This document shows positions 8,557 to 17,299 of a stretch of 64,000 nucleotides of DNA, one piece after another; positions within the stretch are counted from its first letter, which is position 1, and each line of letters begins with the position of its first letter. The DNA is from Acidisarcina polymorpha. GTDB taxonomy: Bacteria; Acidobacteriota; Terriglobia; Terriglobales; Acidobacteriaceae. The translations under genes and the position numbers were made by a program. The DNA lies in assembly GCF_003330725.1 (NCBI RefSeq), contig NZ_CP030840.1:3968001-4032000 (forward strand). The letters run 5' to 3'. Under the pieces are notes generated by a model. That model did not search any database. It saw nothing but the letters and a program-made list of their open reading frames with translations, and was not told the origin of the DNA.

Positions 8557-9087
8557 CTAAGACGCTTTGCGCTCGGCTGCAAGAACGACAAAGAGAATGG
8601 TGGAAGGCTTAGTGGAACGGTTGTGCCAGCTATGGAATGTTCCGTTATTCACTAGCAGATCGCCCGCCTTGAGCGTGAGTTCGTGTACCTGACCATCTTC
8701 GCCAGGGTATCCGGCGTTCACTTCACCATCCATCACTATGGCAAGATCGATGCTGTCGGTGCGATGCATCCCGTCACCTTCTTTTCCTGGGACCATTCCT
8801 GGAGTGCCCATATCGATCGAAGCGGCAGCAGTACGTTGAAGCTCCGATGGTCCCTCTGCCATCTCAGGGGCTATCGTAAAGAGATCAACTCGAAGACCAC
8901 CGAGCGGACCAAACATCCCCAGCGGTTTATATTCGCCCAGAACCTGCTCTGGCGTTAGCGGTAGTTCGGGAACTTTGTCGAATCCCCAGATGTTGGTAAG
9001 GAAGTCGACTGTTGCTGTGTCAATGGTATCGACTTTGGTGGCTACGCCAGTTTTGCCCTCGGCAGTGATGATTCTTTGGATCTTCAT
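8557..9087 (-). CDS. Cupin-domain protein
   Basis: A 176-residue protein with a C-terminal cupin barrel. GDGMHRTDSIDLAIVMDGEV and GDLLVNNGTFHSWHNRS match cupin motifs 1 and 2, and the His residues could bind metal. The N-terminal half is specific to a subgroup often found beside SDRs. It follows the SDR gene by about 40 bases on the same strand, so the two are probably co-transcribed. The substrate is unknown. Confidence 0.85.
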   Translation of the reverse strand: MKIQRIITAEGKTGVATKVDTIDTATVDFLTNIWGFDKVPELPLTPEQVLGEYKPLGMFGPLGGLRVDLFTIAPEMAEGPSELQRTAAASIDMGTPGMVPGKEGDGMHRTDSIDLAIVMDGEVNAGYPGEDGQVHELTLKAGDLLVNNGTFHSWHNRSTKPSTILFVVLAAERKAS

Positions 9088-9127
9088 CTTGTTCTCTCCT
9101 GATTCGGTTGGAATGCTTTCGTCTCGG

Positions 9128-9877
9128 TTAAACAGCGCTCAATCCGCCGTCTACGACCAGATCAATGCCTGTAATAAAACTGGCCTCGCTCGATGCCAGG
9201 AAGAGCGCTGCCGCCGCGATCTCCTCGGGCCGGCCCATCCTGCCAAGCGGCGTGGCCTTGACGAACTGCGCCTTTCCCGCCTCGGTAGCCTCTTTCGAGC
9301 CGAACAAGCCGTCGAGGATCGGCGTCTCCGTGGCTCCGGGACTGAGGACATTTGAGCGAATGCCTCGATCCTTCAGTTCCATGGTCCAGGTGCGGACGAA
9401 AGCTCGCAGAGCTGCTTTGGTGCCGCTGTATGCGCTGCGGCCTGGAGTGGCCTTGTCCTTGCCCGCTGAAGTGATGAGGATGATCGAGCCGCCGTCGTTC
9501 ATCAATGGCAGCGCCTTCTGGACGGTGAAGAAAGCGCCGCGCGCATTCGTAGCGAAGGTCTGATCGAAAAACTCAGGTGTTGCAGTTGCGATTGGGCCCA
9601 TTCCGACGAAACCCGCATTTGCGACAACGACATCGATTTTCCGCCCCTCAGAAGAGACAACCGAATAGAGCCGATCCAAATCCTCCAGCTTTGAAACGTC
9701 GCCCTGAACCGCGGTGACGTTCTTGCCGATCTCGGCCACTGCCTTATCCAACTCCGATTGACGGCGGCTGGTGATGAAGACGTATGCGCCTTCCGACACA
9801 TAACGCTTTGCGATGGCGAGTCCGATTCCGCTACTGCCGCCAGTGATAATGGCGACCTTTCCCTGTAGTGCAGGCAT
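9128..9877 (-). CDS. SDR family oxidoreductase (classical)
   Basis: A 249-residue protein with a complete classical SDR set: GGSSGIG for cofactor binding, NAG in VVANAGFVG, the catalytic Ser in ILITSAG, and YxxxK in SAYSGTKAAL. The C-terminus ends FITGIDLVVDGGLSAV, as is usual for this family. It is predicted to be an NAD(P)H-dependent alcohol/ketone oxidoreductase of unknown substrate. It is the first gene of a minus-strand unit with the cupin gene and is divergent from the metallo-hydrolase gene; a perfect palindrome lies 29-50 bases upstream of its start. Confidence 0.92.
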   Translation of the reverse strand: MPALQGKVAIITGGSSGIGLAIAKRYVSEGAYVFITSRRQSELDKAVAEIGKNVTAVQGDVSKLEDLDRLYSVVSSEGRKIDVVVANAGFVGMGPIATATPEFFDQTFATNARGAFFTVQKALPLMNDGGSIILITSAGKDKATPGRSAYSGTKAALRAFVRTWTMELKDRGIRSNVLSPGATETPILDGLFGSKEATEAGKAQFVKATPLGRMGRPEEIAAAALFLASSEASFITGIDLVVDGGLSAV

Positions 9878-9905
9878 ATTGTGCCCTCCTGTGGCATCGA
9901 CGCGG

Positions 9906-9927
9906 TTGTATAGCGATAGCTATACAA
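9906..9927. promoter_or_regulatory. Perfect palindromic operator candidate
   Basis: Arms TTGTATAGC and GCTATACAA are perfect 9-bp inverted repeats around GATA. The site lies in the 181-bp divergent region between the SDR and metallo-hydrolase genes, 29 bases from the SDR start. Its size and symmetry fit a dimeric TetR, MarR or HxlR-type repressor. The binding protein is not identified. Confidence 0.65.
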
Positions 9928-10058
9928 AATTGACAACCTTCCCGATCGTACTATAGGGTTCGTTACAGTACAAGGGTTGGCGCGACCCTACGACATGCAA
10001 CAACAGCGAATCGGCTGTTAACTATTCACCAGCGGTCGGCTCCAAAGGAGGGTGTGGA

Positions 10059-10943
10059 ATGAGTAAAGAACAAGGCGCTGGATTCTACCGTTTCAACGTT
10101 GGAGAGTTCGAAGTTGCATCCGTCAGCGACGGATTTCTCCAGTTTGAGAATCTCAAGACCATGATCGCGGCAGGTGCCACCGATCAGGACTTTCAAGCTT
10201 TTATGGAGAGCAAGTTTCTGCCTTCCACAACGGCTTACTTTCAGATCAATTCACTGTATGTAGACACCGGAAAACACAAGGTACTTATCGACAACGGTAT
10301 GGGGTCATACCTTGGGCCATCCGGCGGACACCTGCCCAATCACCTCCGCAACCTCGGTGTCGCTCCAGAAGAAATTGACACCATCATCATCTCCCACGCA
10401 CATCTGGATCATGTGTTCGGTACCCTCGCATCCGATGGCTCCCAGGTTTTTCCGAACGCCCGCTATGTGGTCGGTGAGCAGGAGTGGACCTACTGGATGA
10501 AGCCAGACATTAAGCTTGGAAATCTCCTCCCGGATGAGTGGAAGCAAATGATTGTTGCGGGGGCGAAACGTCATCTTAGCGGAATCAAGGAGCGAGTCGA
10601 GTTCGTGAAGCCGGGTCAGGAGGTCGTGACCGGGATTGCCGCAGTGGAAGCGTTCGGCCACACGCCAGGTATGCTCGCCTTCAATATTTCATCGGGGTCG
10701 GAGAGCCTCTTCTATTCTGCGGACGCGTTGCATCATTTCGCCCTCAGCATTGCGCATCCCGAGTGGCACGTCGGATTCGACAACGATCAAGAATTGGGGG
10801 CTCGCACAAGGCTACGCGCCCTCAATCAGGTCATTGCTGAAAGATCGCTAGTGTTGGTGCCTCATTTTCCGTTCCCCGGACTTGGCCACATCACCCAACG
10901 AGGGCAAGTGCGAAGCTGGGAGCCGACAGTTTGGCACTGGTAA
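10059..10943 (+). CDS. MBL-fold metallo-hydrolase
   Basis: A 294-residue protein preceded by a strong AAAGGAGG. The metallo-beta-lactamase signature HAHLDH is at residues 113-118, with later metal ligands expected at GHTPG and DALHH. The overall arrangement resembles quorum-quenching lactonase-like or alkyl-hydrolase-like members. It is predicted to be a soluble binuclear zinc hydrolase; the substrate cannot be read from sequence. It is divergent from the SDR-cupin unit and shares its palindromic control region. Confidence 0.9.
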   Translation: MSKEQGAGFYRFNVGEFEVASVSDGFLQFENLKTMIAAGATDQDFQAFMESKFLPSTTAYFQINSLYVDTGKHKVLIDNGMGSYLGPSGGHLPNHLRNLGVAPEEIDTIIISHAHLDHVFGTLASDGSQVFPNARYVVGEQEWTYWMKPDIKLGNLLPDEWKQMIVAGAKRHLSGIKERVEFVKPGQEVVTGIAAVEAFGHTPGMLAFNISSGSESLFYSADALHHFALSIAHPEWHVGFDNDQELGARTRLRALNQVIAERSLVLVPHFPFPGLGHITQRGQVRSWEPTVWHW

Positions 10944-11167
10944 CAGGCTTCGTTCGAATCGTGCAGCACCTGTGTCTAGTGCTGGCGTGCATTCACGCTG
11001 GGGAAGTCATGCATGCAGTATCAAGTGCTTTTCGTCAGGCACCGCTCATTGGAGGGCGCGCCCCCTAGCGCAGAGTGCCGACCCGCCATGAGGTACCAGC
11101 CGTTACCAGTCGTCTGTGAGGACTTCGCGCCAAGGTCTCCCGCCTTGCGACTTCAACTCACTGACAA

Positions 11168-11399
11168 AGGGGATTTGCCGCCGCTTACGCAGAGGATACC
11201 GAGTGGCGAAACCGAATTGCGGCATCGCATGGCCGTGAAGTTCCAATATGAATGGCATGATGACGACGGCCGATCGTTCCGGTCGTACGGCAAGGAACTT
11301 TGAGAGTTTGCATCCTCCGGACTTATGCCACGGGGGAAAGGCAGCATCTATGACCTTGTCATCGCCGAGGCGTAGCGCAAGTTGTGGGCGTTCATTGGC
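11168..11399 (+). pseudogene. Decayed DUF1348 (NTF2-like) gene
   Basis: Fragments of a DUF1348 protein can be read in more than one frame. AAAYAEDTEWRNR (from about 11177) matches the family's AY.EDS.WRNR block. A deletion and frame change then lead to RMAVKFQYEWHDDDGRSF (from about 11227). The family's NWEF is interrupted because the Trp codon is now TGA (11301-11303). The frame continues EFASSGLMPRGKG and SIYDLVIAEA, then a second stop TAG at 11373-11375, then RKLW. At least two stops and one deletion make it non-functional. The stretch 10944-11167 upstream shows nothing else I can support. Confidence 0.7.
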
Positions 11400-12041
11400 C
11401 TACGGCACGGAGCCAGCGGATGCAGCCTTAGCCTGATCCATCGTTCGACCTGTCGACGCCAAAAGGCCTGTTGCTAAGAGGCGAAACGCCTCGACCGCTT
11501 TTGGGAGCACCGAGCGCGGATGGTCGCTAGCTGCCACCCACAAGGCAGCGTTCAGCGCTGCTCCACTGAGCAGGCGAGCAGCCGCTTCAACGTCTACGGG
11601 CTTCAATATACCTTCAGCGATTAGTTTCGCTACGGCCCGCTTGGTCATCTCCAGACACGCATTCTGGCTCGGCCAGAGCGACGGATCGCCGAGGAATGCG
11701 GGCCCATCGAGCAGCACAATTCGCCGCACTTCGGGGTCTAATGCCATCTCAATATATGCTGAACCCTCGGCGAGCAGCCCCTCCCAATCGTTCTCTGCGA
11801 CCGCTCCGGCTTGTTTCGCACACGCGGCCATTTCCGCATCAATCTCCGCCACGACAGCGCCAAGCAGCCCCTTCTTGTCGCCAAAATGGTGATACAGCGC
11901 GCCTCGCGTCAATCCAGCATCTGCTGTGAGTTGATCCATCGATGACGCGGCAAACCCGACGGAAGCGAATGCCTTTCGTGCCGCCGCGATCAGCTTGATG
12001 CGGTTCTTTTCCATTGTCTCGATGCGACGCTTTGGAGCCAC
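11400..12041 (-). CDS. TetR/AcrR family transcriptional regulator
   Basis: A 213-residue TetR protein with N-terminal HTH: AARKAFASVGFAASSMDQLT and recognition helix TRGALYHHFGDKKGL, the best-conserved part of the family. The C-terminal domain (MALDPEVRRIVLLDGPAFLG) belongs to a common subgroup of unknown effector. It is divergent from the tandem RidA gene with two palindromes between them, so it is the likely repressor of that gene and of itself. Confidence 0.93.
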   Translation of the reverse strand: MAPKRRIETMEKNRIKLIAAARKAFASVGFAASSMDQLTADAGLTRGALYHHFGDKKGLLGAVVAEIDAEMAACAKQAGAVAENDWEGLLAEGSAYIEMALDPEVRRIVLLDGPAFLGDPSLWPSQNACLEMTKRAVAKLIAEGILKPVDVEAAARLLSGAALNAALWVAASDHPRSVLPKAVEAFRLLATGLLASTGRTMDQAKAASAGSVP

Positions 12042-12077
12042 AGCACCTTCCTATCAGGAGATTACCAATCCTATTTC

Positions 12078-12122
12078 ATGTACGGAGCGTATGTAGTATC
12101 TTTTGACATACGTAGCGTATGT
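12078..12122. promoter_or_regulatory. Paired operator palindromes between TetR and RidA genes
   Basis: The second site (12106-12122) is a perfect repeat: ACATACG, TAG, CGTATGT. The first (12078-12094) is ATGTACG, GAG, CGTATGT, matching at 5 of 7 arm positions. Their centres are 28 bp apart, close to three helical turns, so two repressor dimers could bind one face of the DNA. The perfect site overlaps a good place for the RidA gene promoter. The TetR protein at 11400 is the natural candidate. Confidence 0.7.
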
Positions 12123-12184
12123 AAAGTGACCTATGCCGAATTGGCCCCTCCGGGCGAAGACTACACAGAACCTGAAAGGATTTT

Positions 12185-12982
12185 ATGACCCAACGTGATC
12201 CTGTATTTCCAGCGAACCCCCATGCGCTTTACGCTGCACACGGCTATTCACCTGCCATCAGATCCGAGAACCTGCTTTTTGTGTCCGGCCAAGTTGGAAG
12301 CCGAAGCGATGGCTCGCCGGAACCAGACTTTGGGGATCAGGTCCGTTTGGCGTTTGCCAACTTGACAGCGACTTTGCTCGCAGCCGGATGTTCCTTCGAT
12401 GACATCGTCGACGTAACGACATTCCATACTGATCCCGAGAACCAGTTTGAGACGATAACGGCCGTCAAGAACGAGATTTTCAAACAAAGGCCTTACCCGA
12501 ACTGGACGGCGGTCGGCGTCAACTGGCTCGCCGGCTTCGACTTCGAGATCAAGGTAATCGCCCGCATTCCGTCTCGTCCTTCAGCGTCGGTGAGCCGCCG
12601 CAACCCTCCTACCATGTGGGATATGGCCTCGGTCGGATTCTCGCACATCAGTGTCACGGAACCAGGCCGCCTCGCTTTCTTGTCCGGCCAGGTCGCTTGG
12701 CGGCCCAGCGGTGAGGCCGCTCCCAAGGACATCGCCGGCCAGGCAAAGATCGCTAGTGCCAACCTCGCGGCCGCACTCAAGGAACTGGAGGCGTCGCCGC
12801 AAGACATTGTGATGCTGCGCGTCTATGTCGTGGATGCGACCACGGAAGCGTTCCAGCAGGTCCTCCCGGCTCTCCATGAACTGGTTGGGAACGCGATGCC
12901 AAGCATCACGACAATTGGCGTTCAGGCACTCTATACGCCGGAAATTATGGTCGAGATTGAAATGGTGGTACGTCTTCCTTAA
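12185..12982 (+). CDS. Tandem-domain RidA (YjgF/YER057c) family protein
   Basis: A 265-residue protein made of two RidA-like domains, roughly residues 5-135 and 145-265. Each has the family pattern, for example LLFVSGQVGSRSDGSPEPDF in the first and LAFLSGQVAWRPSGEAAPKD in the second. Each then has an LxxAGCSFDDIV- or LEASPQDIVML-type helix. Single-domain RidA proteins are trimeric imine/enamine deaminases; a fused pair is about twice the usual 125-130 residues. Whether the catalytic Arg is kept in both halves should be checked by alignment. It is controlled by the adjacent operator pair. Confidence 0.85.
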   Translation: MTQRDPVFPANPHALYAAHGYSPAIRSENLLFVSGQVGSRSDGSPEPDFGDQVRLAFANLTATLLAAGCSFDDIVDVTTFHTDPENQFETITAVKNEIFKQRPYPNWTAVGVNWLAGFDFEIKVIARIPSRPSASVSRRNPPTMWDMASVGFSHISVTEPGRLAFLSGQVAWRPSGEAAPKDIAGQAKIASANLAAALKELEASPQDIVMLRVYVVDATTEAFQQVLPALHELVGNAMPSITTIGVQALYTPEIMVEIEMVVRLP

Positions 12983-13607
12983 AGTTTGTTTTTCGGCAAC
13001 GGCGATGTCAATTGTCGTTGGGTTACAGCTAGCGACAGTCGAGCGGATGCTTGGCTTGACGTTTGAATTCGGCGACTGCTTGATGCAAATGAAAATTTGA
13101 AGAATGTCTTCAGACTTTGGAGGACGCTGAGCGAAATCTTTGGGGGCCGATCGCAAGCCAAACGATTTCAAATTCAAAAATAGATACATATTCGGTCCAC
13201 CAACTGTTTACATACAGCGAATACCATGCCGGGTGACAGGCGCTGGGTCCCGATGTACATATGATGAATGCTGTCTCAGCAGTTCTTGGCTTTACAAATC
13301 CGTATGGATGAATTGCTCTTCAATCAAGCGATTGAGCGGCGAAGAAAGGAGTATTTGATTCAATTTCACAGTGCAATTATGGCTGCACAGGCGAATGGTG
13401 TCCCACCCGAAAATAAGAAGAGTTCTGGATATTTTAGATCCCACTACCCAGATGCGCCTGAACGAGGCTGACCTGGGCTTAACCGCGGGTGCGGTTTGCG
13501 AGGAAATTCGAAACCGATGCGCGCCCCAAACATAGCAGCAGGCCTTATCGTGAAGTTTTCGTCCATGCCATCGAAGCTGACCGCGAAACATTACCCATTG
13601 CCTACCA
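12983..13607. other. Gene-poor stretch
   Basis: I find no supported gene here. A 67-codon frame (13268-13471, plus) has no convincing ribosome-binding site or relatives I recognise. The stretch runs into the 3' end of the decayed DUF2075 gene and may be more of the same decayed insertion. Confidence 0.5.
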
Positions 13608-14013
13608 TCAGTCGAGCGTAGTGATGCCGCACGAGCGAAGATAATCGAATGTGCCATCGTAGAATGAGCGGGGTCGTGTGATCGGAGGTGTTTCCTTTTG
13701 GAACGAAGACGATCATCCCCTGCCGAGCTCGCCTCAAGATCACTCGATATGCGTTCTTCAGGTACAGTCGCCTGGAATCGTCCTTGATGGATTGCCACTT
13801 GGTGCCCTTGAAGGTCTGGTAGGCCCATTTCCCATTCTTGTGATGCAGGTCTCCATCCCAACATATTCCGACCCAATCCAGCTCAAGCCCCTATACGGCA
13901 AACTCACTTGCCACGTCGTCTGAATAGTATGACGATCGAACATCTGTGCTGGCGTTGAGAAACCAGTGTGCCGGCTCGATCTCTGCTTTGATTTGGATAC
14001 CTTCGGGCCGAAG
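13608..14013 (-). pseudogene. Decayed 3' end of a DUF2075 (Schlafen-type ATPase/helicase) gene
   Basis: Reading the minus strand from about 14013, one frame gives AEIEPAHWFLNASTDVRSSY and YSDDVASEFAV, then a TAG stop where the family has Gln. It continues GLELDWVGICWDGDLHHKNG, KWAYQTFKGTKW, RRLYLKNAYRVIL and RQGMIVFVPKGNTSD. A frame change follows, then FYDGTFDYLRSCGITTLD and a stop at 13608-13610. These are the C-terminal blocks of DUF2075 superfamily-1-like ATPases, which occur in defence and mobile contexts. With a nonsense codon, a frameshift and no N-terminus it is a remnant. Confidence 0.75.
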
Positions 14014-14143
14014 ACAGCGACTGTGCGATACTGAGAATACTTTGAGCGCAGGTGCAACCAAAGCTGCCGCAGGGGGCTTTTTGAAGCCGTCATCGTGATG
14101 CAGTAAGGAACGCTTAACTTATTCGATCTATTGCACTTGTAGA

Positions 14144-14230
14144 GCCGGGATGGCGGAACTGGCAGACGCAGCGGACTCAAAATCCGCCGGGCTTCGGCCC
14201 GTGGGGGTTCGACCCCCCCTCCCGGCACCA
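14144..14230 (+). tRNA. tRNA-Leu (anticodon CAA)
   Basis: An 87-base class II tRNA with encoded CCA. Acceptor GCCGGGA pairs with TCCCGGC. The anticodon stem GCGGA/TCCGC encloses loop CTCAAAA, giving anticodon CAA at 14178-14180 (codon UUG). A long variable arm (CGGGC TTC GGCCCG) and a T-arm with GGTTCGACC follow. It sits between a decayed DUF2075 gene and a gene-poor stretch, a common integration context. Confidence 0.97.
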
Positions 14231-14974
14231 TAGAATCCAGTTTAGTTTCAGTGTCTTACGAGAAGGCGACACAGAACTTCTAGTACACTTCGGGTACAAA
14301 ATAGGGTACAGTGCGCATCCTGCATATTTTGAATAGGTTAAGCATCTCTGGCACTTACTCTGCCCCAGCAATCTATGTCTAGTTAGCCTCGCTTTACGCT
14401 AGATGACGGAATGCGCAGCGGATAATCAGTCCGCCTAAGAGGAGCCTCTGACTATCTGACAGTTGGGCGCACTTTTTCACTGGTGTGTGCCTTTTGGCAG
14501 ATAGAGAAGAGGGAACAGCAATGGACCCTTACCCTCCAGGCTATTGTGGTTACAGGAACGTTGCGCTCACCCTAGATGAGCGACTCGCCCTGTTCTCGCC
14601 ATCGGCTAGCAGATAAGGAAGACAAGCCTCGCTTAGGGGATGAGTGTACCGGGACATGCGCTACGTTGTGGACCTGAGACATCCGTTACAAACCCGTTGC
14701 TGGGTAAGGGGTCTTCCCAATCTTCCGGACTGCGCTCGCGCAGAACAGATCCCGACGACTAACGGATAATCGGTCGCCTTTGGAGATCGTGCTTTCGACG
14801 GCCCATGGTGCGGCACTCGACTCGGTCCGCGTCAGTTGATCGATACTGCACCTTGCGCTTCTATGCGCCTGGACCAAGATGGATCTAGATGGCCGAATCC
14901 AATTGATTTTTGGCATTCGTTGCCCTTTCAGGTTCGCAATAATCAGACTTCAGAATCAAACGCGAGTTCAAGCT
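14231..14974. other. Gene-poor stretch downstream of tRNA-Leu
   Basis: There is no supported gene between the tRNA and the first GlxA-like regulator. I looked for an integrase next to the tRNA and for a second copy of the tRNA 3' end elsewhere in the window and saw neither. At 14910-14940 there is a weak relative of the 31-bp motif described below (TTGGCA, then TTGCCC), 34 bases before the regulator start. Confidence 0.5.
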
Positions 14975-15979
14975 ATGTCCAGTCGCCCACGCGTCATCGC
15001 GTTCTTAGTTGCTTCGCCGTTCGAGCTTCTCGATTTGGCCGGGCCAGCTTCTGTATTTTCGTACCCTAAGGTGAACGCCAAACCCCACTACCTTCTAAAG
15101 ATTCTTTCGACGAACAGTGACACAGAGGTACAGAGCACTGCAGGGCTGGCGATTAACAATTCTGTCCATTTCTCCACGTACAAGGGGCCGATCGACACCC
15201 TCATCGCCGTTGGGGGAGAAGGCTCTCTTAGAAGGCAGGCGGACGATGTCATTCGCTGGATACGCAAACGGGCTTCGCACGCCCATCGCATTGCCTCTGT
15301 TTGCACTGGAGCTTTCATGCTTGCCCCGACAGGAGTGCTTGATGGAAGGCGCGTGACGACCCACTGGCGCTATCTCGATTTGTTGGCGGAAACTCACAAG
15401 CAATTGCTGATCGAACGCGATCCGATCTTCATCAAAGACGGCAAGGTCTACACGACGGCTGGGGTCAGCGCAGGAATCGATCTTGCACTGTATCTCGTCG
15501 AGGAAGACCTTGGGCAAACGGTGGCAGCATCTGTAGCTCGTGAAATGGTCCTGTTCTTGAGGCGACCTGGTAATCAAGCGCAATTCAGCACGTTGCTTGC
15601 TCAGCAAGCGTACGTGATTGGCACTCCGCTTCGCGATCTTCCGTCGTGGGCAAAAACACGTCTCGGGCAAAAGCTCGATGTGAGTACCCTAGCAAAAGCC
15701 GTCGCGATGACACCGAGGACCTTTGCCCGGCAGTTTGAACAACACTTTCGTACGACTCCGGCTCGTTGGATACAATCACTTCGGGTAGAGGCCGCACGAC
15801 AGCTGGTTGAAGCCCGCGAACTTCCTGTGAAGGCGATCGCCCGGAGCGTCGGATTTCGAGATGAACAAGCGATGCGTCGAGCGTTTCTCCAACAGCTTGC
15901 GATTACTCCAAAACAATATCGGGAACGCTTTGGAGTTCAAGAGGCCAGACGCTCTCAGTCGATCGCGCCCATTGGATGA
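14975..15979 (+). CDS. GlxA-like regulator: DJ-1/PfpI domain plus AraC HTH (copy 1)
   Basis: The ATG at 14975 is chosen because paralogues start at the same place (RPRVIAFLVASPFELLDLAG). The product is 335 residues. Residues 1-190 form a DJ-1/PfpI class I glutamine-amidotransferase-like domain with the nucleophile-elbow Cys at about residue 110 (SVCTGAFMLAP). Residues 215-320 form the AraC double HTH (AMTPRTFARQFEQHFRTTPA and RSVGFRDEQAMRRAFLQQ). Such proteins are cytoplasmic activators, often of nitrogen-compound or detoxification genes. Its stop overlaps the glycosylase start (ATGA), so both are one operon. Confidence 0.92.
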   Translation: MSSRPRVIAFLVASPFELLDLAGPASVFSYPKVNAKPHYLLKILSTNSDTEVQSTAGLAINNSVHFSTYKGPIDTLIAVGGEGSLRRQADDVIRWIRKRASHAHRIASVCTGAFMLAPTGVLDGRRVTTHWRYLDLLAETHKQLLIERDPIFIKDGKVYTTAGVSAGIDLALYLVEEDLGQTVAASVAREMVLFLRRPGNQAQFSTLLAQQAYVIGTPLRDLPSWAKTRLGQKLDVSTLAKAVAMTPRTFARQFEQHFRTTPARWIQSLRVEAARQLVEARELPVKAIARSVGFRDEQAMRRAFLQQLAITPKQYRERFGVQEARRSQSIAPIG

Positions 15980-16896
15980 CCTCTCATTCTAAAATCTCGC
16001 CGGGCGGCAAACCGATGATACGAGACATCTCGTACGCTCAGCCATACGACTGGCAGTCGATGCTCGCATTTTTTCGTGCTCATCACCTTCCGCATCTGGA
16101 GTCAGTAGATAGCTCGGGGTATGAGCGTATCGCACACACGCGCGCTGGACTCGGCTGGTTTCGTGTTGAACACCACGATAGCCTTCACGCCATTCGTCTT
16201 TCTGTCTGGAACGCTACTGAAGAGGACGTCGTCGAAATCTCTGCGACGGTGGAAGATATGTTCGATCTCAGAGCACAACCTGACATTCTCGATAAAGCGA
16301 TGAGCAGCGACTCTTCTTTGTTTCAGCTATGGACCCAGTCCCCAGGACTCCGTGTCGGTCGCGCTTGGAATGGCGTTGAATCGATGTTTACTACGGTTCT
16401 CGGGCAATTGGTATCCGTGAGCTTCGGTCGAACTTTGATTAACGAGTTGATGAGAACCGCTGAATCGAAAGCGCGTCATCCGAAAACATCTGACGGTATT
16501 TATCTATTTCCGACCGCAGAGCAGATCATTGACGCAGACTTGTCGAGTGTTCGTACTTCGGAAGATCGCAGGTCAACTATCCGCACCCTGGCGACGCTCC
16601 TTAGAAATGGTTCGATCGATTGGAGCAAAACGGGATCAACGAGCGAGCAAAAAAGGACTCTTCTTGCCATTCCGGGCGTGGGTAGTTGGACAGCAGAGTA
16701 TATAGCGATGAGGGCTTTCCACGATAATGATGCATTCCCTGCAACAGACTATGGATTAAAGAAGGTGTTGAAGCAACATCCCGAGATTGAGGTCAAACGA
16801 GTTCGTCCTTGGCGCGCATATGCCGCATCGGCGCTCTGGAGGAGCTTCGCCGAAGGAAAAGCTATTAGTAATCTCCATACACTTCCCAGGGTTTGA
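15976..16896 (+). CDS. AlkA-like DNA-3-methyladenine glycosylase (HhH-GPD)
   Basis: A 306-residue protein. The helix-hairpin-helix lies in LLAIPGVGSWTAEYIAMRAF, followed by the catalytic Asp of the HhH-GPD superfamily at residue 258 (ATDYGLKK). The N-terminal half matches the AlkA N-terminal fold, without the Ada zinc domain. It removes alkylated purines from DNA and starts base excision repair. It is coupled to the GlxA-like regulator by ATGA and overlaps the convergent ATL gene by 32 bases. With ATL and Ogt nearby it forms an alkylation-repair set. Confidence 0.9.
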   Translation: MTSHSKISPGGKPMIRDISYAQPYDWQSMLAFFRAHHLPHLESVDSSGYERIAHTRAGLGWFRVEHHDSLHAIRLSVWNATEEDVVEISATVEDMFDLRAQPDILDKAMSSDSSLFQLWTQSPGLRVGRAWNGVESMFTTVLGQLVSVSFGRTLINELMRTAESKARHPKTSDGIYLFPTAEQIIDADLSSVRTSEDRRSTIRTLATLLRNGSIDWSKTGSTSEQKRTLLAIPGVGSWTAEYIAMRAFHDNDAFPATDYGLKKVLKQHPEIEVKRVRPWRAYAASALWRSFAEGKAISNLHTLPRV

Positions 16897-17299
16897 ACAA
16901 ATGTTCGAACTCGTCCATATTTACTCGTTTTCCTTCGAATTCCACGCCTTCGAGCTTTAGCCGTGAGCGTTGTTCGTGAGCTGCATCGCCGCGCAGTTTG
17001 ATCTCGCCGCCGGCACCCAGAATTCGATGCCACGGCAATTGGTCTACCGGGTCAATCCGAAGAAGCTTGGCGACGGCTCTATGATATCGGGGGTAACCTG
17101 CAGCGGCAGCGACGCTGCCGTAGGTGCTGACCTTGCCGACCGGAATTGACAAGATCATCCTTCGAAATGCTATATCGCGCTCCTCGTTGGGTCGAAGCGC
17201 CTCACGAAGTAAGCCTCGTTTGCTCCGTTCGATTGACAGCTGTTCGAATACAATCCTTGGCGGCGCTGTTCGGCGTTTTGATTTGGACTGGGCACTCAT
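16865..17299 (-). CDS. Alkyltransferase-like (ATL) DNA-binding protein, Cys replaced by Trp
   Basis: A 144-residue protein of the MGMT fold: FRRMILSIPVGKVSTYGSVA, then AAGYPRYHRAVAKLL. The active-site motif PCHR of O6-alkylguanine transferases reads PWHR here (LPWHRILGAGGEI), so it cannot accept an alkyl group. Such ATL proteins bind O6-alkylguanine and recruit nucleotide excision repair. A nonstandard C-terminus (MDEFEHLFKPWE) follows the fold. It is convergent with the glycosylase gene. Confidence 0.9.
   Translation of the reverse strand: MSAQSKSKRRTAPPRIVFEQLSIERSKRGLLREALRPNEERDIAFRRMILSIPVGKVSTYGSVAAAAGYPRYHRAVAKLLRIDPVDQLPWHRILGAGGEIKLRGDAAHEQRSRLKLEGVEFEGKRVNMDEFEHLFKPWEVYGDY

Noticed and set aside
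13268-13471. 67-codon plus-strand frame
   Set aside because: No clear ribosome-binding site and no recognised similarity; it lies within a decayed stretch.
14640-14720. Possible insertion-sequence end (GACCTGAGACATCCGTTAC)
   Set aside because: It vaguely resembles bases upstream of some IS transposases, but there is no inverted partner, transposase or target duplication.
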